9,736 bases of DNA from CAYYOS01 sp964473355 (GCA_964473355.1 CAYYOS010000094.1:1-9736), one strand, 5' to 3'; shown: positions 1-5,963, numbered from the stretch's first letter. Numbers and translations are program-made. The notes: generated by a model not told the origin, from the letters alone.

Positions 1-1
1 T

Positions 2-40
2 CCCGCGGTGGCGGTATTTGAGGGTGTAATCGAGTTATAG
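2..40 (+). CDS. dapF: Diaminopimelate epimerase, C-terminal end only (partial)
   Basis: The window opens inside an open frame that reads PAVAVFEGVIEL and stops at TAG (38-40). This matches the family's C-terminus: E. coli DapF ends GPAVHVYDGFIHL. DapF converts LL- to meso-diaminopimelate in the cytoplasm, for lysine and peptidoglycan synthesis. Only 12 residues are visible, so no catalytic cysteine can be checked. Identity also rests on gene order, because dapF is commonly followed by a DUF484 gene and xerC. The call would be uncertain from the tail alone. Confidence 0.78.
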   Translation, partial: PAVAVFEGVIEL

Positions 41-93
41 CTTTTAACTCAACGCCCCGTTAAAATCAATGAAGACTAGTTAGGAACGCGCGA

Positions 94-774
94 ATGATGA
101 AAGTAGCACCCGAAGAAGTAGCCAATTATTTGATGCAAAACCCAGACTTTTTTGAGAGTTTTGCGCCGATGCTGGCGGAAATTTATATTCCACACCCGCA
201 CGGCGGCCGTGCTATTTCTATCAGCGAGCGTCAGCAATTGGCGCTACGCGATAAAGCTAAGCTCTTGGAAGAAAGACTGCGAGAACTGGTGCAATTTGGT
301 GAGGAAAACGATGCCTTGAGCGAGAAAGTGCATCGGTTTACCTTAGCTTTAATTCGTTCGCAAGGTTTGGATGCGCTTTTTCATGCCTTATATTTTAATT
401 TGCGCGAAGATTTTGCCGTGCCCCACGTCGCGTTGCGCTTATGGAACCACGAACTGCCACCGGCGTTAACGCCGCAAAAACCGGAGTTTGTCGCCCCCAG
501 CGATGAAGTTCAAGCGTATGCCCAAGCCTTAATGGTCCCCTACTGTGGCCCACACGTGCTCTACGAAATAGCTGCCTGGTTCGGAGACGACAGTACTCGC
601 TTGCGCTCTTTCGCGGTGACTGCCTTACGTGATGTGGAAACTTTTGGCCTATTGGTTATTGCCAGCGAGGATCCCGAGCGTTTTTACCCTGAAATGGGCA
701 GTTTGTACTTAAAGCGCTTGGGGGAACTAATCAGCGCAGCGCTAACCCGATACGTAAAAATGGAAAAAGTATAA
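94..774 (+). CDS. DUF484 family protein
   Basis: A 226-residue cytoplasmic protein of the DUF484 family, whose biochemical function is unknown. The N-terminal half carries the family signature: a VANYLMQNPDFF helix (about residues 9-20), then IPHPHGGRAISISERQ (32-47) leading into a charged helix (48-80) that is probably a coiled coil. The C-terminal half (about 85-220) looks like a GAF-type fold, ending in FGLLVIASEDPERFYPEMG and a final helix. No catalytic motif is evident. The ATG at 94 is chosen over the adjacent ATG at 97 because AGGA at 82-85 is 8 nt upstream. The gene sits 53 nt after dapF and 2 nt before xerC, so it is probably co-translated with the recombinase. The spacer has TAAAAT at 61-66 as a possible -10 but no convincing -35. 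Length is normal for the family. Confidence 0.9.
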   Translation: MMKVAPEEVANYLMQNPDFFESFAPMLAEIYIPHPHGGRAISISERQQLALRDKAKLLEERLRELVQFGEENDALSEKVHRFTLALIRSQGLDALFHALYFNLREDFAVPHVALRLWNHELPPALTPQKPEFVAPSDEVQAYAQALMVPYCGPHVLYEIAAWFGDDSTRLRSFAVTALRDVETFGLLVIASEDPERFYPEMGSLYLKRLGELISAALTRYVKMEKV

Positions 775-797
775 GCGTGAATTCCAGCGTGAATTCC
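774..797 (+). repeat. 12-bp tandem duplication spanning the xerC start codon
   Basis: AGCGTGAATTCC occurs twice in direct succession (774-785 and 786-797). Each copy contains an in-frame GTG, at 777 and 789, so xerC has two equivalent candidate start codons four codons apart. The first copy overlaps the last base of the DUF484 stop codon. This is read directly from the sequence; any effect on expression is inference. Confidence 0.9.
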
Positions 798-1673
798 CCG
801 GGCTTAATCCAGCGTTATCTTTCCCACCTTAGCCATGAGCGGCGCTTGGCTGCGTTGACGGTGCAACATTACGGTCGGGACCTTAGAGCCCTTTTGGAGT
901 TATCAAAAGAAAACGCATTGGAAACGCTCTCTCCGCACGACATACGCCGTTTCGTGGCGGTGCTGCACGGCCGCGGGTTAAGCGGTAAGTCTATTGCCCG
1001 AATGCTAAGCGCGTGGCGCGGCTTTTATGTGTATCTCGCGCGCGATGTCGGTTTCTCGAAAAACCCGGTGTTGGGTGTGCGCCCCCCCAAGTCCTTAAAA
1101 GCCTTGCCGCAAGCTTTATCCCCCGATGAGGCCAGTGCCGTGGTGGGTGCCGCGGAAGAAAACCAGCTTGCGCTCCGAGATAAAGCAATATTGGAATTAT
1201 TTTATTCCTCAGGATTGCGCCTGGCGGAATTGGCATTATTGACGATGGACGCCGTTGATTTACAGCAGGGTTTGGTCGAAGTTCGTGGCAAAGGCCAAAA
1301 AACCCGCATCGTCCCGGTGGGCAGTTTAGCGTTAGCGGCGATTCGCGCCTGGCTCGGGGTCCGCGCCACCTGGCCCAGTATTGATAACGCATTATTTATC
1401 GGTCAAAGCGGTAAGCGTTTGAGTCCACGTGCTATTCAATATCGAGTTCGATATTGGGGAAAGAAAGCCGGTTTAGCGAGCCCATTGCATCCACACGTTT
1501 TACGGCATTCTTTTGCCAGCCATGTGTTGCAATCCAGCGGGGATTTGCGCGCGGTGCAAGAGATGCTTGGTCACGCGAACATTTCTACCACCCAAATCTA
1601 TACGCACCTCGATTTTCAGCATTTGTCCGCTGTTTATGACCAGGCCCATCCCCGGGCAAAAAAAAGGCTATGA
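777..1673 (+). CDS. xerC: Tyrosine recombinase XerC
   Basis: Site-specific tyrosine recombinase that acts with XerD at the dif site to resolve chromosome dimers during division. It has 298 residues from the GTG at 777, the same length as E. coli XerC. The N-terminal SAM-like core-binding domain covers about residues 8-92 and the catalytic domain about 110-290. All six active-site residues are present at the E. coli positions: R148, K172, H240, R243 (HPHVLRHSFASH), H266 (LGHANISTTQIYTH) and nucleophile Y275. The C-terminal QHLSAVYDQAHPRAKKR tail is typical of XerC and contacts the partner recombinase. XerC rather than XerD is indicated by this tail and by the dapF-DUF484 context. The start is ambiguous because GTG is duplicated (777 or 789) and no strong ribosome binding site lies upstream; the 2-nt gap suggests coupling to the DUF484 gene. 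An A8 run (1658-1665) near the end keeps frame. Confidence 0.96.
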   Translation: MNSSVNSPGLIQRYLSHLSHERRLAALTVQHYGRDLRALLELSKENALETLSPHDIRRFVAVLHGRGLSGKSIARMLSAWRGFYVYLARDVGFSKNPVLGVRPPKSLKALPQALSPDEASAVVGAAEENQLALRDKAILELFYSSGLRLAELALLTMDAVDLQQGLVEVRGKGQKTRIVPVGSLALAAIRAWLGVRATWPSIDNALFIGQSGKRLSPRAIQYRVRYWGKKAGLASPLHPHVLRHSFASHVLQSSGDLRAVQEMLGHANISTTQIYTHLDFQHLSAVYDQAHPRAKKRL

Positions 1674-1681
1674 ATTTTTAG

Positions 1682-1723
1682 GGAAATGGATGTACTAACC
1701 ATTTCCGCCCCGCCTGGACGGGG
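1682..1723. other. Two consecutive hairpins in the xerC / STAS-gene spacer
   Basis: GGAAATGG (1682-1689) and CCATTTCC (1699-1706) form a perfect 8-bp stem with a 9-nt loop. It is followed directly by CCCCG (1708-1712) and CGGGG (1719-1723), a 5-bp GC stem with a 6-nt loop. Neither is followed by a T-run, so this is not a standard intrinsic terminator on either strand. It could reduce read-through from xerC, stabilise the xerC mRNA 3' end, or be a protein-binding site. The second stem overlaps the candidate promoter of the downstream unit. Confidence 0.5.
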
Positions 1724-1739
1724 AACCGACACCCCATTA
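1713..1739 (+). promoter_or_regulatory. Possible sigma-32-type promoter for the STAS-hslVU unit
   Basis: CCCCATTA at 1732-1739 matches the first six positions of the sigma-32 -10 consensus (CCCCATNT). Twelve nt upstream, CCTGGAC (1713-1719) matches only 4 of 7 positions of the -35 consensus CTTGAAA. hslVU is under sigma-32 in E. coli, which makes a heat-shock promoter here plausible. Initiation would fall near 1746, leaving a leader of about 25 nt. The weak -35 keeps confidence low. TATTAT at 1739-1744 is an alternative sigma-70 -10 without a good -35. Confidence 0.3.
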
Positions 1740-1771
1740 TTATTAACACAAGTATTTAGACGGAAGTAAAC

Positions 1772-2986
1772 GTGGATATCCCCTTTTTTCGTAAAAAACC
1801 GCCGGCACCACCGGAAAAACAGCGTTCTAAGAGCGGGGCTACCGATAAAACGGTGCATCAGCCTACATTCCAAAAAAATACCGCTGTTTCCCCGGTAGCT
1901 GTCGAAGAAGCCGATTTTCACGACGTCAAGGAAACGGGGTTAACCGGCGGCGAGCGGCCGCCTGAATCTGCCGAGGCTTCCGCGGAAACGTGCTCGGTAA
2001 TTGAAGAAGCTGCCATTTTTTATGCGAATGAACGCAATACGCAGGCGATCGCCGTGCTTACCCAGTACTTGCAAGAGCATCCCGACCAACCGGATTTACA
2101 GCCTTGGTTAATGCTATTTGATCTCTATCAATCGCAAGGAATGAAACAAGAGTTTGATAAGTATGCCTTGGACTATGTGGTGCGGTTTGAACGCTCCTCT
2201 CCCGCTTGGGTGGATACCAATACCTCACAAGAGGTAAAGACCGCGGCACCAAAAGCCAGCGGTGGTGATTATGTCAGCTTAAGCGGGCAGGTAACCGTGG
2301 CCAACCTCGAGGCGAAACTAAAACGCGTGCGCGATTTTGCGCAGAATTCGCCGGTGCGTTTGGATTTTGCGAAATTAGAGGGGATAGATCAGCCGGCGTG
2401 CCAACAATTAACCGACGAACTGCAAAAGTTAAAACAGGCGGGCAAGAAAATCCGCTGCATTAATACTTCTCCTTTAATAAAGATTTTAAAAGCCGAGGTA
2501 GAAAAAACACCCGACCAAGCGCATCAATCCTATTGGTTGCTGTTATTTTATTTGTACCAAGCTTCTGGCCTGCAAGCGGAATTCGAAGACCTCGCGGTGG
2601 AGTACGCCGTTGCCTACGAGGTATCTCCGCCTTCTTGGGAGGAAATAACCGAGCCCATTACCTTGCAAGAGTCCCCTGATGTGCCCACCGAGGCCGTGGA
2701 TGCGGATGATATTTTCAGCTTAACGGGTATCATCGCGACCGGGATTAGTGACAACCAAATGGCGGATATGATGAAATTTTCCGAAGATAAAACCGAGTTT
2801 AGTATCGATATGAGCCGGGTCACGCGTGTAGATTTTATGAGCGTCGGGAATTTTTTAACCGCGCTTATGCAACTCAGTCAAGCTGGAAAAAAAGTGGCCA
2901 TCATCGGCGCCAATGAAATGATCCAGGGCTTGTTCTCGGCCATGGGCGTCAATCAATTTGCCAACGTCGTTAGAAAAACCAAGTAA
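1772..2986 (+). CDS. Duplicated helical-repeat/STAS-domain protein of unknown function
   Basis: A 404-residue soluble protein with no signal peptide or membrane segment. Residues 1-70 are a low-complexity Pro/Lys/Glu-rich linker after a short DIPFFRKK start. Two similar modules follow. Module A has a helical, TPR-like stretch (about 75-148) with WLMLFDLYQSQGMKQEF at 112-128, then a STAS-like domain (about 167-245). Module B repeats this with WLLLFYLYQASGLQAEF at 255-271 and a clearer STAS domain (about 314-402) with IDMSRVTRVDFMSVGNF at 345-361. The helical motif resembles LY..(Q)G...EF segments seen in FimV-like proteins. STAS domains usually bind partner proteins or nucleotides. The phospho-serine of SpoIIAA-type antagonists (D-S-S-G) is missing here: module B has D-F-M-S and module A D-Q-P-A, so a partner-switch phosphorylation role is unlikely. 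The GTG at 1772 is preceded by GGAAG (1762-1766) at 5 nt. The stop lies 3 nt before hslV, so co-expression with the protease is likely. Function is not known. Confidence 0.85.
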   Translation: MDIPFFRKKPPAPPEKQRSKSGATDKTVHQPTFQKNTAVSPVAVEEADFHDVKETGLTGGERPPESAEASAETCSVIEEAAIFYANERNTQAIAVLTQYLQEHPDQPDLQPWLMLFDLYQSQGMKQEFDKYALDYVVRFERSSPAWVDTNTSQEVKTAAPKASGGDYVSLSGQVTVANLEAKLKRVRDFAQNSPVRLDFAKLEGIDQPACQQLTDELQKLKQAGKKIRCINTSPLIKILKAEVEKTPDQAHQSYWLLLFYLYQASGLQAEFEDLAVEYAVAYEVSPPSWEEITEPITLQESPDVPTEAVDADDIFSLTGIIATGISDNQMADMMKFSEDKTEFSIDMSRVTRVDFMSVGNFLTALMQLSQAGKKVAIIGANEMIQGLFSAMGVNQFANVVRKTK

Positions 2987-2989
2987 GCC

Positions 2990-3526
2990 ATGGAGCAATT
3001 TCACGGTACCACCATATTATCGGTGCGGCGCAATGCCGAAGTCGCCATGGGTGGGGACGGCCAAGTCACCTTAGGTAATGTGGTTATTAAAGCGACGGCA
3101 AGCAAAATTCGCAGGCTATACCACGATACCATTCTTGCAGGCTTCGCCGGCGGCACAGCGGATGCCTTTACCTTATTTGAACGCTTCGAAGCCAAACTCG
3201 AAAAACATCAGGGCAATTTATTACGCTCTGCGGTGGAACTCGCTAAAGATTGGCGTACCGATAGAATGCTGCGCCGGCTGGAAGCCATGCTTACGGTGGC
3301 CGATCGCGCCAATTCCTTGGTTATCACCGGTAATGGCGACGTCTTGGAGCCGGAGTACGGATTGCTGGCGATAGGCAGTGGCGGGCCTTACGCGCAAAGC
3401 GCTGCGCGTGCATTATTGGAAAATACCGAACTCGGCCCGCAGGAGATCGTTAAAAAATCCTTGAGTATTGCTGCAGATTTATGTATTTACACCAATCAGA
3501 ATCATGTTATCGAAGTGCTTAAATAA
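2990..3526 (+). CDS. hslV: ATP-dependent protease HslVU, peptidase subunit HslV
   Basis: Proteasome-beta-like peptidase that assembles as a double hexamer with HslU and degrades unfolded and regulatory proteins in the cytoplasm. It has 178 residues. The catalytic threonine is T7 in HGTTILSVRR, with conserved partners D23 (GGDGQ) and K39, equivalent to T1, D17 and K33 of the mature enzyme. Other family blocks are GFAGGTADAFTLFERFEAKLE, AVELAKDWRTDRMLR, ITGNGDVLEPE and IGSGGPYAQSAARALLENTEL. The only possible start gives MEQFHG before the Thr, so this HslV must lose six residues to expose its nucleophile, unlike E. coli, where only Met is removed. The ATG follows the STAS gene stop by 3 nt and has no strong ribosome binding site, so translational coupling is likely. 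Confidence 0.97.
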   Translation: MEQFHGTTILSVRRNAEVAMGGDGQVTLGNVVIKATASKIRRLYHDTILAGFAGGTADAFTLFERFEAKLEKHQGNLLRSAVELAKDWRTDRMLRRLEAMLTVADRANSLVITGNGDVLEPEYGLLAIGSGGPYAQSAARALLENTELGPQEIVKKSLSIAADLCIYTNQNHVIEVLK

Positions 3527-4867
3527 ATGCCGCAACTCACCCCCCAAGAAATCGTTAACGAACTCGATAAGCACATCATAGGCCAGCATGCGGCCAAACG
3601 TGCAGTGGCAATCGCCTTACGAAATCGCTGGCGGCGCCAGCAAGTGCCCGAGCCGCTGCGCCAGGAGATCACGCCAAAAAATATCTTGATGATCGGCCCA
3701 ACTGGGGTCGGGAAAACTGAAATTGCCCGGCGTTTGGCGCGTCTGGCTAACGCCCCCTTCATCAAAGTTGAGGCCACCAAGTTTACCGAGGTTGGTTATG
3801 TGGGGCGCGATGTCGATTCCATCATCCGAGATTTACTCGACATGGCGATTAAACAGGCGCGCGAAGAAGAAACCAAAAAAGTCCGGCACCATGCCCAGGA
3901 TTTAGCCGAAGATCGGATTTTGGATGTCCTGCTAACCCCCGCGCGCGAAGCAGCTTTTCAAGTCGCGGGTACCGCCGGAGCGGGGGAAGAAAGTACCACC
4001 CGGCAGCGTTATCGGAAGATTTTGCGCGAAGGGAATCTCGACGACAAAGAAATTGAAATTGAGGTAGCCGCCACGCCAGCGCAAATGGAAATTTTGGCGC
4101 CCCCAGGAATGGAAGATTTAACCAATCAGATTCAAAGCATGTTTCAAAACATGGGCGGCGCGCGCCGCCGCCGCCGAGTCTTAAAAATTCGCGACGCAAT
4201 GCAAATTCTGGTCGAAGAAGAGGCGGCAAAGCTTATCAATGACGAGGAAGTAAAGTACGCCGCTATTCAAAATGTCGAACAAAATGGCATCGTTTTTTTA
4301 GACGAAATAGATAAAATCGCCAGCCGCTCAGAAACCACCGGCACGGACGTTTCACGCCAGGGTGTGCAACGAGATTTGTTACCATTAGTCGAAGGTACCA
4401 CGGTATCCAGCAAGTACGGTATGGTGAAAACTGACCATATTCTATTTATCGCCAGCGGCGCTTTTCATTTTGCCAAGCCCTCCGATTTAATTCCTGAGCT
4501 TCAGGGTAGGTTGCCGATTCGGGTCGAGCTTGCCTCCCTTAGCGTGGCGGATTTCGAGCAGATTCTTACCAATACCGACGCCTGCTTAACGCGTCAATAC
4601 CAGGCTCTGTTAGGTACCGAGCAATTTAGCCTGGATTTTAATGCCGACGCTATACGTAGGCTTGCGGAGATTGCCTTTGAGGTGAACGAGAAAACTGAAA
4701 ACATCGGGGCCCGGCGCTTATATACGGTCATGGAAAAATTATTAGAAGAAATATCGTTTCGAGCTGCCGATGACGCACCGCAAAAAATCACGATCGACCG
4801 CAATTATGTTGACGCCCGCCTAAAGGACTTGGCGGCCAGCGAAGACTTAGCCCGCTACGTACTTTAA
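3527..4867 (+). CDS. hslU: ATP-dependent protease HslVU, ATPase subunit HslU
   Basis: AAA+ (Clp/HSP100 family) unfoldase that recognises substrates and threads them into HslV. It has 446 residues, close to the 443 of E. coli. Features in order: N-terminal HIIGQ box (16-20), Walker A GPTGVGKT (57-64), pore loop GYVG (90-93), an intermediate I-domain (about 110-240), Walker B IVFLDEID (255-262), putative arginine finger R328 in ELQGRLP, sensor-2 GAR (394-396), and the C-terminal tail DLARYVL that docks between HslV subunits. All key residues are intact. The I-domain contains an unusual run of five arginines (213-217), also common in relatives. The start ATG abuts the hslV stop with no gap, so translation is probably coupled. 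No T-tailed terminator follows. Confidence 0.98.
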   Translation: MPQLTPQEIVNELDKHIIGQHAAKRAVAIALRNRWRRQQVPEPLRQEITPKNILMIGPTGVGKTEIARRLARLANAPFIKVEATKFTEVGYVGRDVDSIIRDLLDMAIKQAREEETKKVRHHAQDLAEDRILDVLLTPAREAAFQVAGTAGAGEESTTRQRYRKILREGNLDDKEIEIEVAATPAQMEILAPPGMEDLTNQIQSMFQNMGGARRRRRVLKIRDAMQILVEEEAAKLINDEEVKYAAIQNVEQNGIVFLDEIDKIASRSETTGTDVSRQGVQRDLLPLVEGTTVSSKYGMVKTDHILFIASGAFHFAKPSDLIPELQGRLPIRVELASLSVADFEQILTNTDACLTRQYQALLGTEQFSLDFNADAIRRLAEIAFEVNEKTENIGARRLYTVMEKLLEEISFRAADDAPQKITIDRNYVDARLKDLAASEDLARYVL

Positions 4868-4903
4868 GCCCTAGCGACTCGCAAACTAATTCGCAATCAT
4901 TGA

Positions 4904-4977
4904 CTGCCGGAGGGTTATTAGCTCGGGCTGCTGCCGGAAAAACGTCCAAGGGAAGCTGACGAAAATTTTAGCTTTCC
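4904..4977. other. Direct repeat and imperfect hairpin after hslU
   Basis: The 194-nt spacer after hslU has CTGCCGGA twice in the same orientation (4904-4911 and 4931-4938). A hairpin follows: GGAAGCT (4951-4957) pairs with AGCTTTCC (4970-4977), with one bulged T and a 12-nt loop containing the AAAATTTT palindrome. It is not followed by a T-run, so it is at best a weak terminator for hslU. It could also be an upstream element for the hsp20 promoter that follows directly. Significance is uncertain. Confidence 0.35.
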
Positions 4978-4980
4978 TCC

Positions 4981-5009
4981 CTTGAATTTCCAAAACTCAT
5001 ACTTATATT
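4981..5009 (+). promoter_or_regulatory. Candidate heat-shock promoter of the hsp20 pair
   Basis: CTTGAAT at 4981-4987 matches 6 of 7 positions of the sigma-32 -35 consensus (CTTGAAA). Downstream, TATATT (5004-5009) is a good sigma-70-like -10 at a 16-nt spacing from TTGAAT. The overlapping ACTTATAT (5001-5008) fits the sigma-32 -10 (CCCCATNT) only partly. The element is therefore either a hybrid sigma-70/sigma-32 promoter or one recognised by a diverged heat-shock sigma factor. Predicted start is near 5016, giving a leader of about 46 nt. Position before a small heat-shock gene supports a real promoter. Confidence 0.5.
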
Positions 5010-5018
5010 GGCTCTAAG

Positions 5019-5056
5019 GAGACGGGTTACCCCGTTTCAGTTTATTAACTTGGAGG
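5019..5056 (+). promoter_or_regulatory. hsp20 leader with competing hairpins; candidate RNA thermometer
   Basis: Two mutually exclusive folds are visible in the leader RNA. Fold I pairs GAGACGGG (5019-5026) with CCCGTTTC (5031-5038) around a TTAC loop, with one G-U pair. Fold II pairs UUUC (5035-5038) with GGAG of the ribosome binding site (5052-5055), and AGUU (5039-5042) with AACU (5047-5050) around a UAUU loop, leaving U5051 bulged. Fold II covers the Shine-Dalgarno with two G-U pairs and a bulge, the kind of weak helix seen in fourU and ROSE thermometers of small heat-shock genes. The pairing is seen; a thermosensing role is inferred, and fold II looks marginal. Confidence 0.35.
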
Positions 5057-5061
5057 ATGCG

Positions 5062-5484
5062 ATGACGAATATATCTCGATATGAACCCTTTGATCCATAT
5101 GAAGATTTATTTAAAGGCCTAGTACTACGGCCAATGCGTTTTGAAATGCCTACGCAACCATTGCGGGCCAAAATGGACATCTCAGAAACGGAACAGGCTT
5201 ATACCCTCAAAGCAGAAATACCGGGGGTGAAGAAAGAGGACATACACGTTTCTATCGACGGTAGTCAGGTTTCAATTAGCGCGGAAATGAATCAGGAGAA
5301 AGAGCAGAAAGAAGGCGAAAAAATTATCCATAGCGAACGTGTTTACGGAAAAATCCAGCGTAGCGTAACGCTAGGCCAGGATATTGACGAAACCACCGCT
5401 AGCGCTAAGTACACCGATGGGGTGCTGCACTTAACGCTACCGAAAAAAGCCGCAAGCGCTACTCGCAAATTGGCCGTACAGTAA
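5062..5484 (+). CDS. Small heat-shock protein, Hsp20/alpha-crystallin family (first of two)
   Basis: A 140-residue ATP-independent holdase that forms oligomers and binds unfolding proteins in the cytoplasm. A short N-terminal arm (1-34) contains ISRYEPFDPYEDLF. The alpha-crystallin domain spans about 35-128, with AEIPGVKKEDIHVSI, SERVYGKIQRSVTL and the signature AKYTDGVLHLTLPK (115-128). The C-terminal extension holds L-A-V (137-139), an I-x-I-type motif used for oligomer contacts. The start is ATG 5062, because GGAGG at 5052-5056 lies 5 nt upstream. An in-frame TTG at 5008 would add 18 residues that do not look like the family. A candidate heat-shock promoter and structured leader precede it. 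The second hsp20 follows after 35 nt. Confidence 0.95.
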   Translation: MTNISRYEPFDPYEDLFKGLVLRPMRFEMPTQPLRAKMDISETEQAYTLKAEIPGVKKEDIHVSIDGSQVSISAEMNQEKEQKEGEKIIHSERVYGKIQRSVTLGQDIDETTASAKYTDGVLHLTLPKKAASATRKLAVQ

Positions 5485-5519
5485 TTCGCTATTTAATTTC
5501 GTTAAGGAAAGGAGCATAA

Positions 5520-5939
5520 ATGAATAGTTTAACACCGTATAGAAGTACTGATGATAGCTGGGATAGACTGTTGCAGAACTTTTTTGGACCCCTGCCTGCC
5601 TCCTCGGCTAATGCGAATCAAGCAAAGATTGATGTACTGGCACGCGACGATGCATTTGCCGTTTCAGTAGAATTGCCGGGTGCCACTAAGGAAAGCATCG
5701 ACGTATCGGTTAGCGGCAATGAAGTACGAATCAGTGCGAACATTGCGGAAATAAAGGATGCTAATGAGAAGGTAACACCGCTCTTTCGTGAGCGCCGTTA
5801 TGGGCAAATTAGCCGTACGATCGTGCTGCCGCATGACGTGGATCAATCTCAGGCGCAGGCAAAATACACAAACGGAATTCTGGAGCTCGTTTTGCCGTTT
5901 AACCCGAATTCCTTGCCGAAAAAATTGGCGGTAGAGTAA
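5520..5939 (+). CDS. Small heat-shock protein, Hsp20/alpha-crystallin family (second of two)
   Basis: A 139-residue Hsp20 paralogue. The N-terminal arm (1-34) has WDRLLQNFFGPLP. The alpha-crystallin domain covers about 35-126, with VELPGATKESIDVSV, ERRYGQISRTIVLPHDV and AKYTNGILELVLP (114-126). It ends KKLAVE, again giving an I-x-I-type L-A-V tail. AGGAAAGGAG (5505-5514) lies 5 nt before the ATG, an excellent ribosome binding site. No promoter is evident in the 35-nt gap, so it is probably co-transcribed with the first hsp20, and a strong terminator follows 24 nt after its stop. The two proteins are clearly diverged, especially in the N-terminal arm, so they may form mixed oligomers or have separate client ranges; this is inference. 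Confidence 0.95.
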   Translation: MNSLTPYRSTDDSWDRLLQNFFGPLPASSANANQAKIDVLARDDAFAVSVELPGATKESIDVSVSGNEVRISANIAEIKDANEKVTPLFRERRYGQISRTIVLPHDVDQSQAQAKYTNGILELVLPFNPNSLPKKLAVE

Positions 5940-5963
5940 TCGTTCTGAAAACCGAGCAATCCC

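Noticed and set aside
991..1392. Minus-strand open frame of 133 codons inside xerC
   Set aside because: It lies wholly opposite a fully conserved catalytic gene, is rich in Arg/Pro, and resembles no known protein.
1708..1740. Riboswitch before the STAS gene
   Set aside because: A lone 5-bp stem with a 6-nt loop matches no riboswitch class I know, and the downstream genes give no ligand hint.
3849..4229. Minus-strand open frame of 126 codons inside hslU
   Set aside because: It is antisense to the I-domain of a well-conserved gene, with biased Arg/Leu/Phe composition; a shadow frame.
4950..4990. Intrinsic terminator of hslU
   Set aside because: The stem has a bulge and a 12-nt loop and is followed by TCCCTTGAAT, not a T-run, so it is listed only as a hairpin.
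5008..5061. In-frame TTG start that would extend the first Hsp20 by 18 residues
   Set aside because: The extension falls in the leader and overlaps the predicted transcription start. ATG 5062 has GGAGG at 5 nt, and MTNISRYEPF looks like a normal Hsp20 N-terminus.
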